In this document: positions 39,993 through 50,939 of the stretch, piece after piece | Layout of the letters: every line of letters begins with the position of its first letter | Position numbering within the stretch: the stretch's first letter is position 1 | Source: Peptoniphilus raoultii | GTDB taxonomy: Bacteria; Bacillota; Clostridia; Tissierellales; Peptoniphilaceae | Direction of reading: 5' to 3' | Assembly (NCBI RefSeq): GCF_900099555.1 | Contig: NZ_FMWM01000002.1 | Span: 310,001-374,000, forward strand | Length of the DNA stretch: 64,000 nt | The notes under the pieces: generated by a model | The model's input: only the letters and a program-made list of their open reading frames with translations | What the model was told of the DNA's origin: nothing | Databases searched by the model: none | Made by a program: the position numbers and the translations under genes

Positions 39993-40634
39993 ATGCCTAA
40001 ATTATCTAAGGAAATCTCAAATACGGTAATAAGAAGAATGCCTATTTATCATAGATATTTATCAAATCTTATTGATGAAGGTGAAAATCGTGTTTCTTCT
40101 CAAAGGTTAAGTGAGCTGACAGGATTTACTGCATCGCAAATAAGACAAGACTTAAATAATTTTGGAGGCTTTGGCCAACAAGGATATGGCTATAATACAA
40201 AAGAATTAAGAAAAGAAATTGACAAAATACTTGGAATTAATCGTGAATATAAAAGTGTGCTTATAGGGGCAGGAAGACTTGGAGGTGCTATTGCAAGATA
40301 TAGCGGTTTTAGGACTTCAGGTTTTAATATTATGGCACTTTTTGATGTTAAAAAAATTGACGATGTGGAGGGGCTTCCTGTTCTTCCAATGGAAGATTTT
40401 AAAAAATATGTAAGTGATCATAATATTGAAGTTGCAATAATAACAGTTCCGGCATCTAGCACTGAAGATGTTTGCGATCTTGTGATTTCATCAGGCATAA
40501 AAGGAATTTGGAATTTTTCTCCCCATGACTTAAAAACTCCTGATGGGGTTGTGGTTGAAAATGTTAGACTTAATGATTCTCTTCTCATTCTTTCCTATTA
40601 TCTAAAGAATTTGTTAGAAGAAGAGGAAAATTAA
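39993..40634 (+). CDS. rex: redox-sensing transcriptional repressor Rex
   Basis: This 213-residue protein has an N-terminal winged helix (VSSQRLSELTGFTASQIRQD, NNFGGFGQQGYGY) and a Rossmann domain with GAGRLGG (92-98) that senses NADH/NAD. The C-terminal helix swaps between subunits. Rex represses fermentation and respiration genes when NADH is low. It is the first gene of a likely three-gene unit with ogg and a DUF554 protein. The ribosome site is GGGGGTG. Confidence 0.95.
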   Translation: MPKLSKEISNTVIRRMPIYHRYLSNLIDEGENRVSSQRLSELTGFTASQIRQDLNNFGGFGQQGYGYNTKELRKEIDKILGINREYKSVLIGAGRLGGAIARYSGFRTSGFNIMALFDVKKIDDVEGLPVLPMEDFKKYVSDHNIEVAIITVPASSTEDVCDLVISSGIKGIWNFSPHDLKTPDGVVVENVRLNDSLLILSYYLKNLLEEEEN

Positions 40635-40639
40635 ATTTT

Positions 40640-41521
40640 ATGGATTTTAAAATTTTCCCTGATTATGTACTTATAGAAAATGCTGATTCTTTTGACCCTA
40701 AAGATGTCTTGACCTGCGGTCAGACCTTTAGATTTTATGAAGAAGAAGATAAGTCTTTTACCCTTGTTGCCCACAAAAGGGTTATTAATCTTAAAAAAAC
40801 ATCTCATGGCCTTATTATAAAAGGAACAAATGAAGAGGATTTTAATAATATTTGGAAAGAATATTTTGATTTAAATAGAGATTACAAAAAAATAAAGGAT
40901 GATCTTTCAAAAATTTATCTTATGGATGAAGCCATAAAATATGGCGAAGGCATAAGAATTTTAAATCAAGAAAAATTTGAAACTGTCATTTCCTTTATAA
41001 TCTCTGCCAATAATGGCATAAAAAGAATTAGGGGATCAATTGAAAAAATTTCCAATTTATATGGTGATTTTTTGGGAGCAGATCACAATAGGGCCTACTA
41101 TTCCTTTCCCTCTCCATCTGTTTTAAAAAATGTTGACCCAGCAGAATTAAGGCAAAAAACTGGAGTTGGCTTTAGGGACAAGAGAATTGTTGAGGCGGCA
41201 AAAATGATTGATGAAGGTCTTATTGATTTAGAGGAAATTGACAAAATGAATCTTGAAGATGCAAGGGAAAATTTGCAGGTCCTACCTGGTGTTGGCCCAA
41301 AAGTCTCAGACTGCATTCTCCTTTTTGCCTTTAAAAGACATGAATCCTTCCCTGTTGATGTTTGGATAAAAAGAGTTATGGAAGAACTTTATTTAAATAA
41401 GAAAGTTCCCAAAAACAAGGTGGCAGACTATGGAAGGAAAGTTTTCGGACCCTATGCCGGTTTTGCCAACCAATACTTATTTTATTATGGACGTGACAAT
41501 AAAATAGGAGTAAAAAAATGA
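40640..41521 (+). CDS. ogg: 8-oxoguanine DNA glycosylase, OGG1-like
   Basis: This 293-residue protein has an N-terminal OGG domain (DVLTCGQTFRFYE), then the helix-hairpin-helix VLPGVGPKVSDCILLFAF with catalytic Lys221 and the essential Asp240 in FPVDVWIKRV. It removes oxidised guanine from DNA and cuts the backbone. Starting 5 bp after rex, it probably uses the same transcript, linking redox sensing and oxidative DNA repair. Its TGA overlaps the ATG of the next gene. Confidence 0.92.
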   Translation: MDFKIFPDYVLIENADSFDPKDVLTCGQTFRFYEEEDKSFTLVAHKRVINLKKTSHGLIIKGTNEEDFNNIWKEYFDLNRDYKKIKDDLSKIYLMDEAIKYGEGIRILNQEKFETVISFIISANNGIKRIRGSIEKISNLYGDFLGADHNRAYYSFPSPSVLKNVDPAELRQKTGVGFRDKRIVEAAKMIDEGLIDLEEIDKMNLEDARENLQVLPGVGPKVSDCILLFAFKRHESFPVDVWIKRVMEELYLNKKVPKNKVADYGRKVFGPYAGFANQYLFYYGRDNKIGVKK

Positions 41522-42216
41522 TAGGCGTTATAGCAAATGCACTTGCTGTTTTAATTTTAAGTTTTTTAGGTTATAGGCTGGGCCATAAAATCCCAAAAAC
41601 TTTTCAAGAAACAATTTTATCCTTTATACCTATTTCCATATCAATGATAGGAATTAATGCCGGCCTTAAGGGCGATACAATAGTAATTATTGTATCCCTT
41701 GTTCTTGGAATAATTATTGGAGAGGCCCTTGACATTGAAGGGGCAGTTAATAAACTAGGCATAAGGATTAAAAAATTTTTTATTAAAGAGGGCAGCGATT
41801 CAAAAAACGCAAATTTTGTAGATGCTTTTGTTACTTCAACTCTTTTGTTTTGCATGGGTTCCATGGGAATTTTAGGATGCCTTGATGCAGGAATTTCTGG
41901 AAACTATGACATTTTATTTGCCAAAGCATCAATTGACGGAATTACATCATTTATTTTGGCAACAACAATGGGTCTTGGTGTTGTCTTTTCTTCTCTTTCA
42001 CTTCTTGTTTACCAAGGTACGCTTACCATTCTTGCAGGATTTTTAGCACCAATCTTTTCTGAAAGTGTTATTGCAAATATATCAGGCATTGGCGGCATTA
42101 TGATTTTTGCCATTGGACTTAAAATGCTTGATGTTAAAGATTTTAAAATTGCCAATACCCTGCCAGCACTTCTATTTCCTCTTATTTATGAATTTATTAT
42201 TAATTTAATAAGATAG
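41518..42216 (+). CDS. DUF554 family membrane protein
   Basis: This 232-residue protein has about seven membrane helices. IGVIANALAVLILSFLGYRLG, SMIGINAGLKGD and CMGSMGILGCLDAGISGNYD are typical of the DUF554 (YdfK-like) family. KASIDGITSFILATTMGLGV marks a second conserved half. The function is not known; a transporter is assumed. It overlaps the ogg stop by ATGA and ends the rex operon. Confidence 0.88.
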   Translation: MIGVIANALAVLILSFLGYRLGHKIPKTFQETILSFIPISISMIGINAGLKGDTIVIIVSLVLGIIIGEALDIEGAVNKLGIRIKKFFIKEGSDSKNANFVDAFVTSTLLFCMGSMGILGCLDAGISGNYDILFAKASIDGITSFILATTMGLGVVFSSLSLLVYQGTLTILAGFLAPIFSESVIANISGIGGIMIFAIGLKMLDVKDFKIANTLPALLFPLIYEFIINLIR

Positions 42217-42235
42217 TTTTTATATTATTTTAAAA

Positions 42236-42339
42236 ATGCGAGGGACTGTCCGCTTTTTTTATGAATTATTTATAATTATTTTTCTATTTTTCTTTAATTT
42301 TTATTTTTTTTAAGTGTGAGGGACTGTCCCTCTTTTTTT
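42236..42339 (+). terminator. two tandem GGGACTGTCC palindromes with T runs after the DUF554 gene
   Basis: GCGAGGGACTGTCCGC (42239-42254) and GAGGGACTGTCCCTC (42318-42332) are each followed by seven or more T. The second folds into a 5-6 bp stem, GAGGG(A)/(T)CCCTC. They act as terminators of the rex operon and belong to the dispersed palindrome family. Confidence 0.6.
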
Positions 42340-42405
42340 AAAGTTGTTTTATTTTGAATTATATTTATTTATATTTTATTTTATGATAATTACATTTCTT
42401 AATTT

Positions 42406-42470
42406 ATGAAAACCGTCCACAAGGGACAGTCCCCAGGTTTTCTTTTACGGTGACAGTCCCTAGATTTTTT
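42406..42470. repeat. further GGGACAGTCCC elements upstream of groES
   Basis: GAAAACC and GGTTTTC enclose GTCCACAAGGGACAGTCCCCA, a nested palindrome. A partial copy, GGTGACAGTCCCTAG, follows. They are in the opposite sense to the two palindromes before them. Apart from these, the 396-bp space 42217-42612 holds only AT-rich DNA and the groES promoter and CIRCE. Confidence 0.5.
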
Positions 42471-42519
42471 CAACAAATGTGAAATTTTTGTTAAATTTTA
42501 AATTTCAGCTCCTTTTCTC

Positions 42520-42551
42520 TTGCAAATTCCCTATAAATATATTATTATAAT
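42520..42551 (+). promoter_or_regulatory. groESL promoter
   Basis: TTGCAA at 42520-42525 and TATTAT at 42543-42548 are 17 bp apart; TATAAT at 42546-42551 overlaps as an alternative -10. The CIRCE operator begins 6 bp downstream. Confidence 0.7.
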
Positions 42552-42556
42552 AAGTG

Positions 42557-42583
42557 TTAGCACTAGAAGCAAGTGAGTGCTAA
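42557..42583. promoter_or_regulatory. CIRCE operator for HrcA
   Basis: TTAGCACTA, 9 bp, GAGTGCTAA. The right arm is perfect and the left has one change (final A for C) from TTAGCACTC-N9-GAGTGCTAA. HrcA binding here would repress groESL until heat or protein stress. Confidence 0.95.
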
Positions 42584-42612
42584 GTTAAAAGGTATGGAAT
42601 TGGAGGTATATT

Positions 42613-44534
<1,922 letters not shown>

Positions 44535-44548
44535 AAATATTTTTTGGG

Positions 44549-44570
44549 GGACGCTTTTGCGTCCTTTTTT
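44549..44570 (+). terminator. groESL terminator
   Basis: A GC-rich stem GGACGC / GCGTCC with a TTTT loop is followed by TTTTTT, 14 bp after the groEL stop. Confidence 0.9.
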
Positions 44571-44572
44571 AT

Positions 44573-44634
44573 TTAGAGGACGGTCTTTAGTAAATTTTGC
44601 TTCAGAAAATTTTACCTAAGGCTTTCCTCTTTTA
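44573..44634. repeat. long imperfect stem-loop of the dispersed palindrome family
   Basis: GAGGA at the left pairs with TCCTC at the right. Inside, CTTTAGTAAATTTT pairs with AAAATTTTACCTAAGG around a 7-nt loop. The opening GAGGACGGTCTTTAG resembles the GGGCTGTCTTTAG words near ahpC. It has no long T run and lies after the groEL terminator. Confidence 0.4.
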
Positions 44635-44695
44635 TTTTTCCTTTTTTATTTAACTTTAATTTCATTACTGATAAAATATAAAGGAGGTGATAAGC

Positions 44696-45781
44696 TTGGA
44701 AAATTTTCACGGTGCCAATCTTTTTGAATTAGCAAGGGAACTTGACTGCAAAACTGAAGATATTATGGATTTTTCATCTAATATCAATCCCCTGAGTCCA
44801 AGCTCCAAAGCCCTTGAATTTTTAAGGGAAAACCTATCTTTAATTAGGACCTATCCCGATCCAAATTACAAGGATTTAAAGGCTGCCATTTCATCCTATG
44901 CTGGCGGTAATTTTCAAAATATTATTTTAGGCCTTGGATCAACAGAAGTGCTTTCTAATGCAATTGAAATTATAAGACCTAAAAAATCCCTTCTTTTATC
45001 TCCCTGCTATAGTGAATATGAAAAGGAATTAAAAAAAGCTAGATCTGAAATTTTTTACTATCCTTTAAGGGAAAAAAATAATTTTGCCATAGACCTAAAT
45101 CTTTTAATAGATACAATTAATAAAGAAAATATTGACCTATTTGTGTTTGCTAATCCCAATAATCCCACAGGGTCAATTTTATTAAAGGATGAGATAAAAA
45201 GTATTTTAGAAAAAACTAAGAGCTTTGTATTAACTGACGAAACCTATGTTGAATTTACTGATATGAATCTTTATTCTGCAGGAGATTTGACAAAATCTTA
45301 TGAAAATCTTCTTGTCACTAGGGGGACTTCAAAATTTTTTGGCGTTCCGGGCCTTAGGCTGGGCTATGGATTAACTTCCTCTAAAAAACTTTTAGAAGCC
45401 TTTAAAAATAGGGAAATCCTCTGGCAAATAAATATTTGTGCCGACCTTATGGGTCAAAAGATGTTTTCCGACAAAGAATATATTAAAAAAGTCTATGAAT
45501 TTATGAAAAATGAAAGGGAAAGAATTTTTGAAGACCTTTCAGAAATTTCATCTCTTAAACTTTTTAAATCCTATGGAAATTTTATCCTTGTTAAAATAAA
45601 GGGAGATTTTTCTGCAAAAGACCTTAGGGAAAAACTAAAAAAGTCCCGAATCATAATTAGGGACTTATCAAATTTCAAGGGGCTTTCAGAAAAATATTTC
45701 AGATTTTGTCTTTTAGATAAAAATTCTAATCAAATTTTTAGCCAAAAGTTAAAGGAGCTTTTGTATGAAAAAAATATTTAA
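44696..45781 (+). CDS. CobD/HisC-like PLP-dependent aminotransferase
   Basis: This 361-residue protein starts ENFHGANLFELARE and DFSSNINPLSPSSKAL, the usual beginning of CobD-type enzymes (threonine-phosphate decarboxylase) and related histidinol-phosphate aminotransferases. It has VFANPNNPTGSIL and TRGTSKFFGVPGLRLGYG, where Lys binds pyridoxal phosphate. No cobalamin or histidine genes are near, so the substrate is uncertain. The TTG at 44696 follows AAGGAGG by 8 nt; an in-frame GTG overlaps that site. It overlaps the next gene by 17 nt. Confidence 0.8.
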   Translation: MENFHGANLFELARELDCKTEDIMDFSSNINPLSPSSKALEFLRENLSLIRTYPDPNYKDLKAAISSYAGGNFQNIILGLGSTEVLSNAIEIIRPKKSLLLSPCYSEYEKELKKARSEIFYYPLREKNNFAIDLNLLIDTINKENIDLFVFANPNNPTGSILLKDEIKSILEKTKSFVLTDETYVEFTDMNLYSAGDLTKSYENLLVTRGTSKFFGVPGLRLGYGLTSSKKLLEAFKNREILWQINICADLMGQKMFSDKEYIKKVYEFMKNERERIFEDLSEISSLKLFKSYGNFILVKIKGDFSAKDLREKLKKSRIIIRDLSNFKGLSEKYFRFCLLDKNSNQIFSQKLKELLYEKNI

Positions 45782-47066
45782 AATTTATCTATTCATTTTA
45801 CTTTTTTCTTTGATTTTTGTAAGTGGTCAAGAAGTTAAGGGAGAAAATAAAGGCCAAAGTCAAAAAATTAATATTAGCCCTTGGGCAGTTAGTGATTTAA
45901 ATGATGCTGGTTTTTACGGGATCTATCCCTTAGATAAAATTAAGGCAAAGGCCGACTACAAAAGAATAGCTGACAAGGAAGATTTAGACACCCTTTATAA
46001 ATTCACTAAGGAAAAATTAGGAGCACTTGGTATTTCTGTTAAAAATGAAAATTTTATTTTTAAGGATTTTAGCAGAAAGGAAATCTTGTCTTCCATAAAT
46101 TTTTTATTAAATACAGATGACTCTTTTTCTCAAAAAATCTTCTTTGGTTCAAAAAAAGATGATTATTTGATGGTGAAGATTCCTCTTGAAGAGGCAATTT
46201 CCCTATATACAAGAGCTACAAGGATTAGAATAAACGAAAGCGGCAAGGCTGCCAAGGCTTTCTTTTATGAGGCCACAAAAGATGGATCAAAGGCCTATCT
46301 TTTGGGATCAATCCACCTTGGGACTAATGAAATGTATCCTCTTAAAGATGAAATTTTAAAGGCTTTTAAGGAAAGTGAAATTTTATATTTTGAAATCGAC
46401 TTAACTGACCCAGACCTTCAAAATTTTTATGACCAAGAAATGTTTTATAAAGATGAAGGATCTCTTAAAAAAGACTTGGGAGATGACCTTTATAAAAGGC
46501 TGGAAGAAAGCTTAAAAAAATTAAATTTAAATATAAAAAATCTTGATAAAGTGAGACCATGGGCCATTTATTCCACTCTTTCCATGGACCATGAAAATAA
46601 ATATGGCAAGGTCCTTGGAGTAGAAAGATATTTTCTATTTTTAAGCGAAAGAGAAGGCAAAGAAGTTGGAGAACTTGAGAATGCTCAAATGCAGTCCAAA
46701 CTTTTTACAAGACTTTCCACAGAAACCTATAAAGAATTAATAAAAAATATTTTAGATGAGCTTGACAAAAATTCCTATAAAAATATAAATAGGGGCTTAT
46801 ATTTAATACAGGAAGCATGGATTCAAAATGATTTGAAAAATTTTAATAATTTAATTGGAACAGAAGCTTCAAATGAGGCAGATAATGAATATAATAAGTC
46901 AATTACTGATGGCAGAGATGAATATATGGCAAAGAAAATTGACGAGATTTTAAGAGAAAAAAAGGGCAGGATCATATTTGTTGTAATTGGAGCTGCCCAT
47001 GTTGCCCCGGAAAATTCTGTTAGGAGATTTTTAGAGGATATGGGATATAATGTTAGTGAAAAATAA
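45765..47066 (+). CDS. TraB/GumN family protein with secreted N-terminal domain
   Basis: This 433-residue protein has a signal peptide (IFKIYLFILLFSLIFVSGQ). The first domain (SPWAVSDLNDAGFYGIYPLD) resembles a surface-layer homology repeat. The main domain has the TraB/GumN signs AYLLGSIHLGTNEMYPL, FEIDLTD and FVVIGAAHVAPENSVRRFLE; the paired His/Glu residues suggest a metal-dependent hydrolase outside the membrane. The start lies inside the end of the aminotransferase gene, so the two are coupled. The physiological role is not known. Confidence 0.82.
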   Translation: MKKIFKIYLFILLFSLIFVSGQEVKGENKGQSQKINISPWAVSDLNDAGFYGIYPLDKIKAKADYKRIADKEDLDTLYKFTKEKLGALGISVKNENFIFKDFSRKEILSSINFLLNTDDSFSQKIFFGSKKDDYLMVKIPLEEAISLYTRATRIRINESGKAAKAFFYEATKDGSKAYLLGSIHLGTNEMYPLKDEILKAFKESEILYFEIDLTDPDLQNFYDQEMFYKDEGSLKKDLGDDLYKRLEESLKKLNLNIKNLDKVRPWAIYSTLSMDHENKYGKVLGVERYFLFLSEREGKEVGELENAQMQSKLFTRLSTETYKELIKNILDELDKNSYKNINRGLYLIQEAWIQNDLKNFNNLIGTEASNEADNEYNKSITDGRDEYMAKKIDEILREKKGRIIFVVIGAAHVAPENSVRRFLEDMGYNVSEK

Positions 47067-47079
47067 TTATTTTTTATTT

Positions 47080-47105
47080 AAGAGGGACCTCCCTCTTATT
47101 TTTTT
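47080..47105 (+). terminator. terminator of the TraB gene
   Basis: AAGAGGG and CCCTCTT form a 7-bp stem with an ACCT loop, followed by ATTTTTTTT. Its GAGGGAC core links it to the dispersed palindrome family. Confidence 0.85.
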
Positions 47106-47113
47106 GCAATTTT

Positions 47114-47145
47114 TAGCCTTATTTTATTTCAAAAAAATAAGGCTA
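47114..47145. terminator. hairpin between convergent TraB and surE genes
   Basis: TAGCCTTATTTT pairs with AAAATAAGGCTA (12 bp) around an 8-nt loop, 11 bp past the surE stop on the minus strand. A T tract is lacking on the minus side, so termination here may be weak. Confidence 0.55.
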
Positions 47146-47155
47146 GTATTTAGCC

Positions 47156-47905
47156 TTAGTCTATAATTTCCTTTAAACTTTCTATGGATTTTTTATTTGT
47201 TGAATCATAAATAAGGGGGCTTACTGTTGCATAGCCTTGGTTTAAATAATATATATCCGAATCTCTATCGCCATTAAACTGTTTTGGAAAGCCCTTTAGC
47301 TGTAGGTTGTATTCATTTCCTTCACTAGTTATATCATAAATGCTCATTACATCTCTTCCAACTTTTGCAACTTTAATTCCCTTAATACCATCATAGGGAA
47401 GATAGGGCACATTTAAATTGTAGACCTGATTAATTTTAATGTCCTTTATTTTTTCAAATAAATCCATGGCTATTTGGGCGGCACTTTCATAATTTACCTG
47501 ACCATTGACATAGGACGATGAAACTGCAAGAGATCTTATATTAAATAGATTTGCCTCTATTGCTGCTGAAACTGTGCCTGAATATAAAACATTTGTGGCT
47601 GCATTGTAGCCAGAATTTATACCTGAAAAGCAAAAATCAAATCTCTTTTTACATAAATGGACTGCTGCCCTTACGCAGTCTGCTGGAGTTCCAAAAACTC
47701 TAATGGCTTCCACTTCTTCAAGGCCTTCAAGTTTTAAATTTTGAACCACAAGAGGGGTCTTAAAAGTTATGGCATGGGATTTTCCTGAATTTTCTACATT
47801 TGGTGCCGCTATTGTAATTTTATGGCCCATTTCTACTAATTTTTTGGCAATGACCTTTATTCCTTCTGCTAAGATTCCATCGTCATTTGTAACTAATATT
47901 TCCAT
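47156..47905 (-). CDS. surE: 5'/3'-nucleotidase SurE
   Basis: This 249-residue protein starts MEILVTNDDGILAEGI with the metal-binding Asp pair, then GTPADCVRAAVH and FSGINSGYNAATNVLYSGTV, all typical of SurE. It removes phosphate from nucleoside monophosphates in the cytoplasm. It is the last gene of the wal cluster, 8 bp after the walJ-like gene. The ribosome site is AGGAGG. Confidence 0.95.
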   Translation of the reverse strand: MEILVTNDDGILAEGIKVIAKKLVEMGHKITIAAPNVENSGKSHAITFKTPLVVQNLKLEGLEEVEAIRVFGTPADCVRAAVHLCKKRFDFCFSGINSGYNAATNVLYSGTVSAAIEANLFNIRSLAVSSSYVNGQVNYESAAQIAMDLFEKIKDIKINQVYNLNVPYLPYDGIKGIKVAKVGRDVMSIYDITSEGNEYNLQLKGFPKQFNGDRDSDIYYLNQGYATVSPLIYDSTNKKSIESLKEIID

Positions 47906-47913
47906 TTAACCTC

Positions 47914-48699
47914 CTATAAGTCATAACTTTTGCCGGGAACATATCTCGGTGCCACGTCTAATTTATAGTCTATGTCTTCTAAAATATTTTTTCCTCTTAA
48001 AAAATCTGTGCAAGTTTTTTGGGCAAGTTCAGGCATATTATTTTCTGTTGAAAGGTGGGCCAAAACAATTTGCTCGCCCTCTTTTTTCAATAATTTTTCT
48101 AAAACTTCTGCCGAATTTTCATTTGAAAGATGACCTTTTGTTGACATTATTCTTTTTTTTGTGGGCCAAGTGTATCTTCCATTTATAAGCATTTCAACAT
48201 CATGGTTTGCCTCAATATAATAGAGTTTTGACCCTTCCATTTTTTGAAGGGACTCTGTATTTACCCAGCCTGTATCTGTTATCAGGGAAACTTTTTTGTC
48301 ACCTTCTATGGCAAAACCGCAGCCCTTTGCACAGTCATGAAAAGTATCTATGGGATTTATATATAGGTCCTTAAATTTAAAGGGTCGATTATTTTCAAAT
48401 ATATAGACATTTTCTGCCTTTAATTTTTTGACAGTAACTTCCATGGCCTGAAGAGTTTCAAGGTTTGTAAATACTTTTATATTATGCCTTCTTGAAAGAA
48501 CTCCTACAGATTTTGCATGGTCAGTATGCTCATGAGTCACAAAAATTGCATCAATTGTTTCGGGATCAATGCCAACGCTTTTTAAATTTTCTTCAATTTT
48601 TCTGCCTGATAAGCCTGCATCCACAAGTATTCTTGTATTATTATATTCTAAAAACTGGCAATTGCCTGATGAACCGCTTGCTATTGATATAAATTTCAT
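47914..48699 (-). CDS. walJ: WalJ/YycJ metallo-beta-lactamase-fold protein
   Basis: This 261-residue protein starts KFISIASGSSGNCQFLEY and has the metal motif THEHTDH (His56, His58, Asp60, His61), then DTFHDCAKGCGFAIEG and VLAHLSTENN. YycJ proteins accompany the WalRK system and act as DNA/RNA exonuclease-like or cell-division-linked enzymes. It lies 47 bp after the yycI-like gene. Confidence 0.93.
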   Translation of the reverse strand: MKFISIASGSSGNCQFLEYNNTRILVDAGLSGRKIEENLKSVGIDPETIDAIFVTHEHTDHAKSVGVLSRRHNIKVFTNLETLQAMEVTVKKLKAENVYIFENNRPFKFKDLYINPIDTFHDCAKGCGFAIEGDKKVSLITDTGWVNTESLQKMEGSKLYYIEANHDVEMLINGRYTWPTKKRIMSTKGHLSNENSAEVLEKLLKKEGEQIVLAHLSTENNMPELAQKTCTDFLRGKNILEDIDYKLDVAPRYVPGKSYDL

Positions 48700-48745
48700 A
48701 ATGCCTCCAATATTAATTTTAACATAGGTCTAAATTTTTGTTAAA

Positions 48746-49594
48746 TTAATATTCATCCATAACTATGTTGTCGCCGTCTTCAAATTCAATTCTCCAAGAT
48801 GCAATTGCCCTGCCTTGAAGGGCCTTTGTTATATCTTCAATATAGCCTTGGTCTTCAGGATTAAAATAAAAACAGTCTTTTATGGAAATTATTTTTTTGC
48901 CATAGGCCTCCTCCTTATCAACAAGACCAAGTAAGGCTCTTGTGGCTGATGATAGGGTGATTTTTCTCTTTGATTTCTCCAAAACATTAAGCCACAACCT
49001 ATCCATGGAAAGTACCCCTCTCTTGTCGACAACAAAATTTGTGTAGGAGGATTCTAAAATTTTCCTCTCATAGATTTTTGTATAATTTAAATAAAATTTT
49101 CCTTCATCTTCAGTGCAATAATTTAAATTCATATCATCTATACGGTACTTATGGCTAACTAAAAAATCATTTACAATTTTTTCTGCATCTTTTTTGTCTT
49201 CAAGTTCATATTTTTCCTTACTTCCCGAATACTCATAAAAAATTCTTCTATAATTAAAAAGATTTATATGCTCATCATTCCAATTTATTTCAACCCTATC
49301 TGTGGAAGGATGAGTAATTGTGCCTGCATTGTTAAAAAATCTCCTTTTAAGGCTATCCTCATCATAGGATTCAAATTCCACTAAAAGGCTTGGAAGTTTG
49401 GGATGCCTTTTGGGGATGGCACAGGAAATTTCTATGTCATAGTCCTCTAAAATCTTTTTTGTATTTTCTATGAACTTTGGAGAAAGGGACTGATCCAAGG
49501 ATTCGCTAAAATTAAGTAGGACCAATACAAATAAAATTAAATTTGTAATTATTAAGGAAACAATTAGTGTTGTCTTTGATTTTTGCCAATCCAT
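48746..49594 (-). CDS. walI: WalI/YycI regulator of WalK
   Basis: This 282-residue protein has one N-terminal membrane helix (TTLIVSLIITNLILFVLVLLNF) and an extracellular domain. Size and place match YycI, which with YycH binds WalK in the membrane and restrains or stimulates it depending on species. The sequence itself is poorly conserved, so the name rests mainly on position. It starts 4 bp after the yycH-like gene; the ribosome site is AAGGTGAT. Confidence 0.82.
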   Translation of the reverse strand: MDWQKSKTTLIVSLIITNLILFVLVLLNFSESLDQSLSPKFIENTKKILEDYDIEISCAIPKRHPKLPSLLVEFESYDEDSLKRRFFNNAGTITHPSTDRVEINWNDEHINLFNYRRIFYEYSGSKEKYELEDKKDAEKIVNDFLVSHKYRIDDMNLNYCTEDEGKFYLNYTKIYERKILESSYTNFVVDKRGVLSMDRLWLNVLEKSKRKITLSSATRALLGLVDKEEAYGKKIISIKDCFYFNPEDQGYIEDITKALQGRAIASWRIEFEDGDNIVMDEY

Positions 49595-49598
49595 TTTA

Positions 49599-50939
49599 TC
49601 ACCTTATTAAAAGAAGTTTGCCATTTGAAATGTCAAAGTAAAATTTTTTATTTGCATAGGTTAGTTCATAGGCAAGATTTAGGGAAGTAGCCTCATATAA
49701 ATCTTCAGTCATATAGACTATATTTAAGTCACTTATATTTTTTAAAATTTCCATGGGGTCTGTCCCTTCAAGATAAGGAAGGTTTTCTGAAACCACATCA
49801 TCAATCCTTAAAATTTTTATATTTACCGGCATATAATTTGGGTCTTGGGTTTTTTTATAATAAAATTCCCTATAGGATTTTACATGATCTGAAAAAACTT
49901 CCATTTCAATAAAGGCCCCGTCCTTAGAATTAAAAACTAAATTTTTCCCAGATTCCTTAAAATTATAGTAAAATTTATAGCCCTTAGAATTTTGAAAGTC
50001 TAATGGCTCAATTTTATCTAAATAAATTTTTTGATACATACCAGAATTTTTGGATAGAAATTTTAGGGATGTAACAATGGAAGAATAGAGATTTCTATCC
50101 CCTATATCAATTAATTTTTCGTCTGAAAATTCTAGGATTGAATTGCTGTTAAAGGAAAGATATTTATTTTCAAAAATATAGGAAGTCTTGTCAAATTCTT
50201 TAATTTCCCTTATGGCATCTAAATCTGAACCCAAAAATCTTATGGCAAGATTATTTTTTATGGACTCGTCAATTTCATTAATTGAAGGTTCATAATAAAT
50301 TCTTTGGCTTTCAATAAAGAATGAATCGGGAATTAATAGGTCCTTATTAATACCAAAAACTTCTTTAAAATTTAAGTAATTTTTCCCTCTTTCCGGGGCA
50401 CTATCAAGGAGCCTTTGAATATTTAAATTTGTCTTAAGACCAGTCAGCCTATAATAATTATTGGACCCACCAATATAGACCTCATTTTCTCTTGAAATAT
50501 AAATGGAAGAAACTGAAATATTAATATTATTATCAAGTTTTTCCTCGCCCATAAGATTTATTAATATTGAGCCTGAAAGGGGAGATGAAAATTTAAAGAC
50601 TAGGGATTTTTGGTCCTGAAGGGATAAATATTCTTCAGGGCTTATAAGAACAACATTTTCTGATCTTACATTTAACATAATTTCAGAAATATCTCTTGCA
50701 TAGGCCCTCCAATAATTCTTAAAATTATTTAGCATATAGTGCTCTTTAGGTCCTAAATTTACTACTAGGCTTACCGGCATAAAAACTTCCACGGAAAGGT
50801 CATGAGATTTAAAATCGCCTTCATCTGATTTTTTTGGTATAGAAAATCTTAGCCACAAATAGGATGCCTGTAAAAGAAGTAAAATTATTAAAAGAAAGAG
50901 GGCAAGATTTTTATAAAAATCCTTTGATTTAAAATTCAT
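49599..50939 (-). CDS. walH: WalH/YycH regulator of WalK
   Basis: This 446-residue protein has an N-terminal membrane helix (NLALFLLIILLLLQASYLWL) and a large extracellular part with FSSPLSGSILINLMG and PLDFQNSKGYKFYYNF, as in YycH. It is expected to form a membrane complex with WalI and WalK. I use ATG 50939, with AGGTG 6 nt before it; the coding end of walK overlaps by 11 nt, so translation is coupled. Confidence 0.85.
   Translation of the reverse strand: MNFKSKDFYKNLALFLLIILLLLQASYLWLRFSIPKKSDEGDFKSHDLSVEVFMPVSLVVNLGPKEHYMLNNFKNYWRAYARDISEIMLNVRSENVVLISPEEYLSLQDQKSLVFKFSSPLSGSILINLMGEEKLDNNINISVSSIYISRENEVYIGGSNNYYRLTGLKTNLNIQRLLDSAPERGKNYLNFKEVFGINKDLLIPDSFFIESQRIYYEPSINEIDESIKNNLAIRFLGSDLDAIREIKEFDKTSYIFENKYLSFNSNSILEFSDEKLIDIGDRNLYSSIVTSLKFLSKNSGMYQKIYLDKIEPLDFQNSKGYKFYYNFKESGKNLVFNSKDGAFIEMEVFSDHVKSYREFYYKKTQDPNYMPVNIKILRIDDVVSENLPYLEGTDPMEILKNISDLNIVYMTEDLYEATSLNLAYELTYANKKFYFDISNGKLLLIR

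Noticed and set aside
42480-42510. TTGTTAAATTTTAAATTT upstream of groES as a Rex operator
   Set aside because: Only one half resembles the TTGTTAA-N4-TTAACAA consensus; the other half does not fit.
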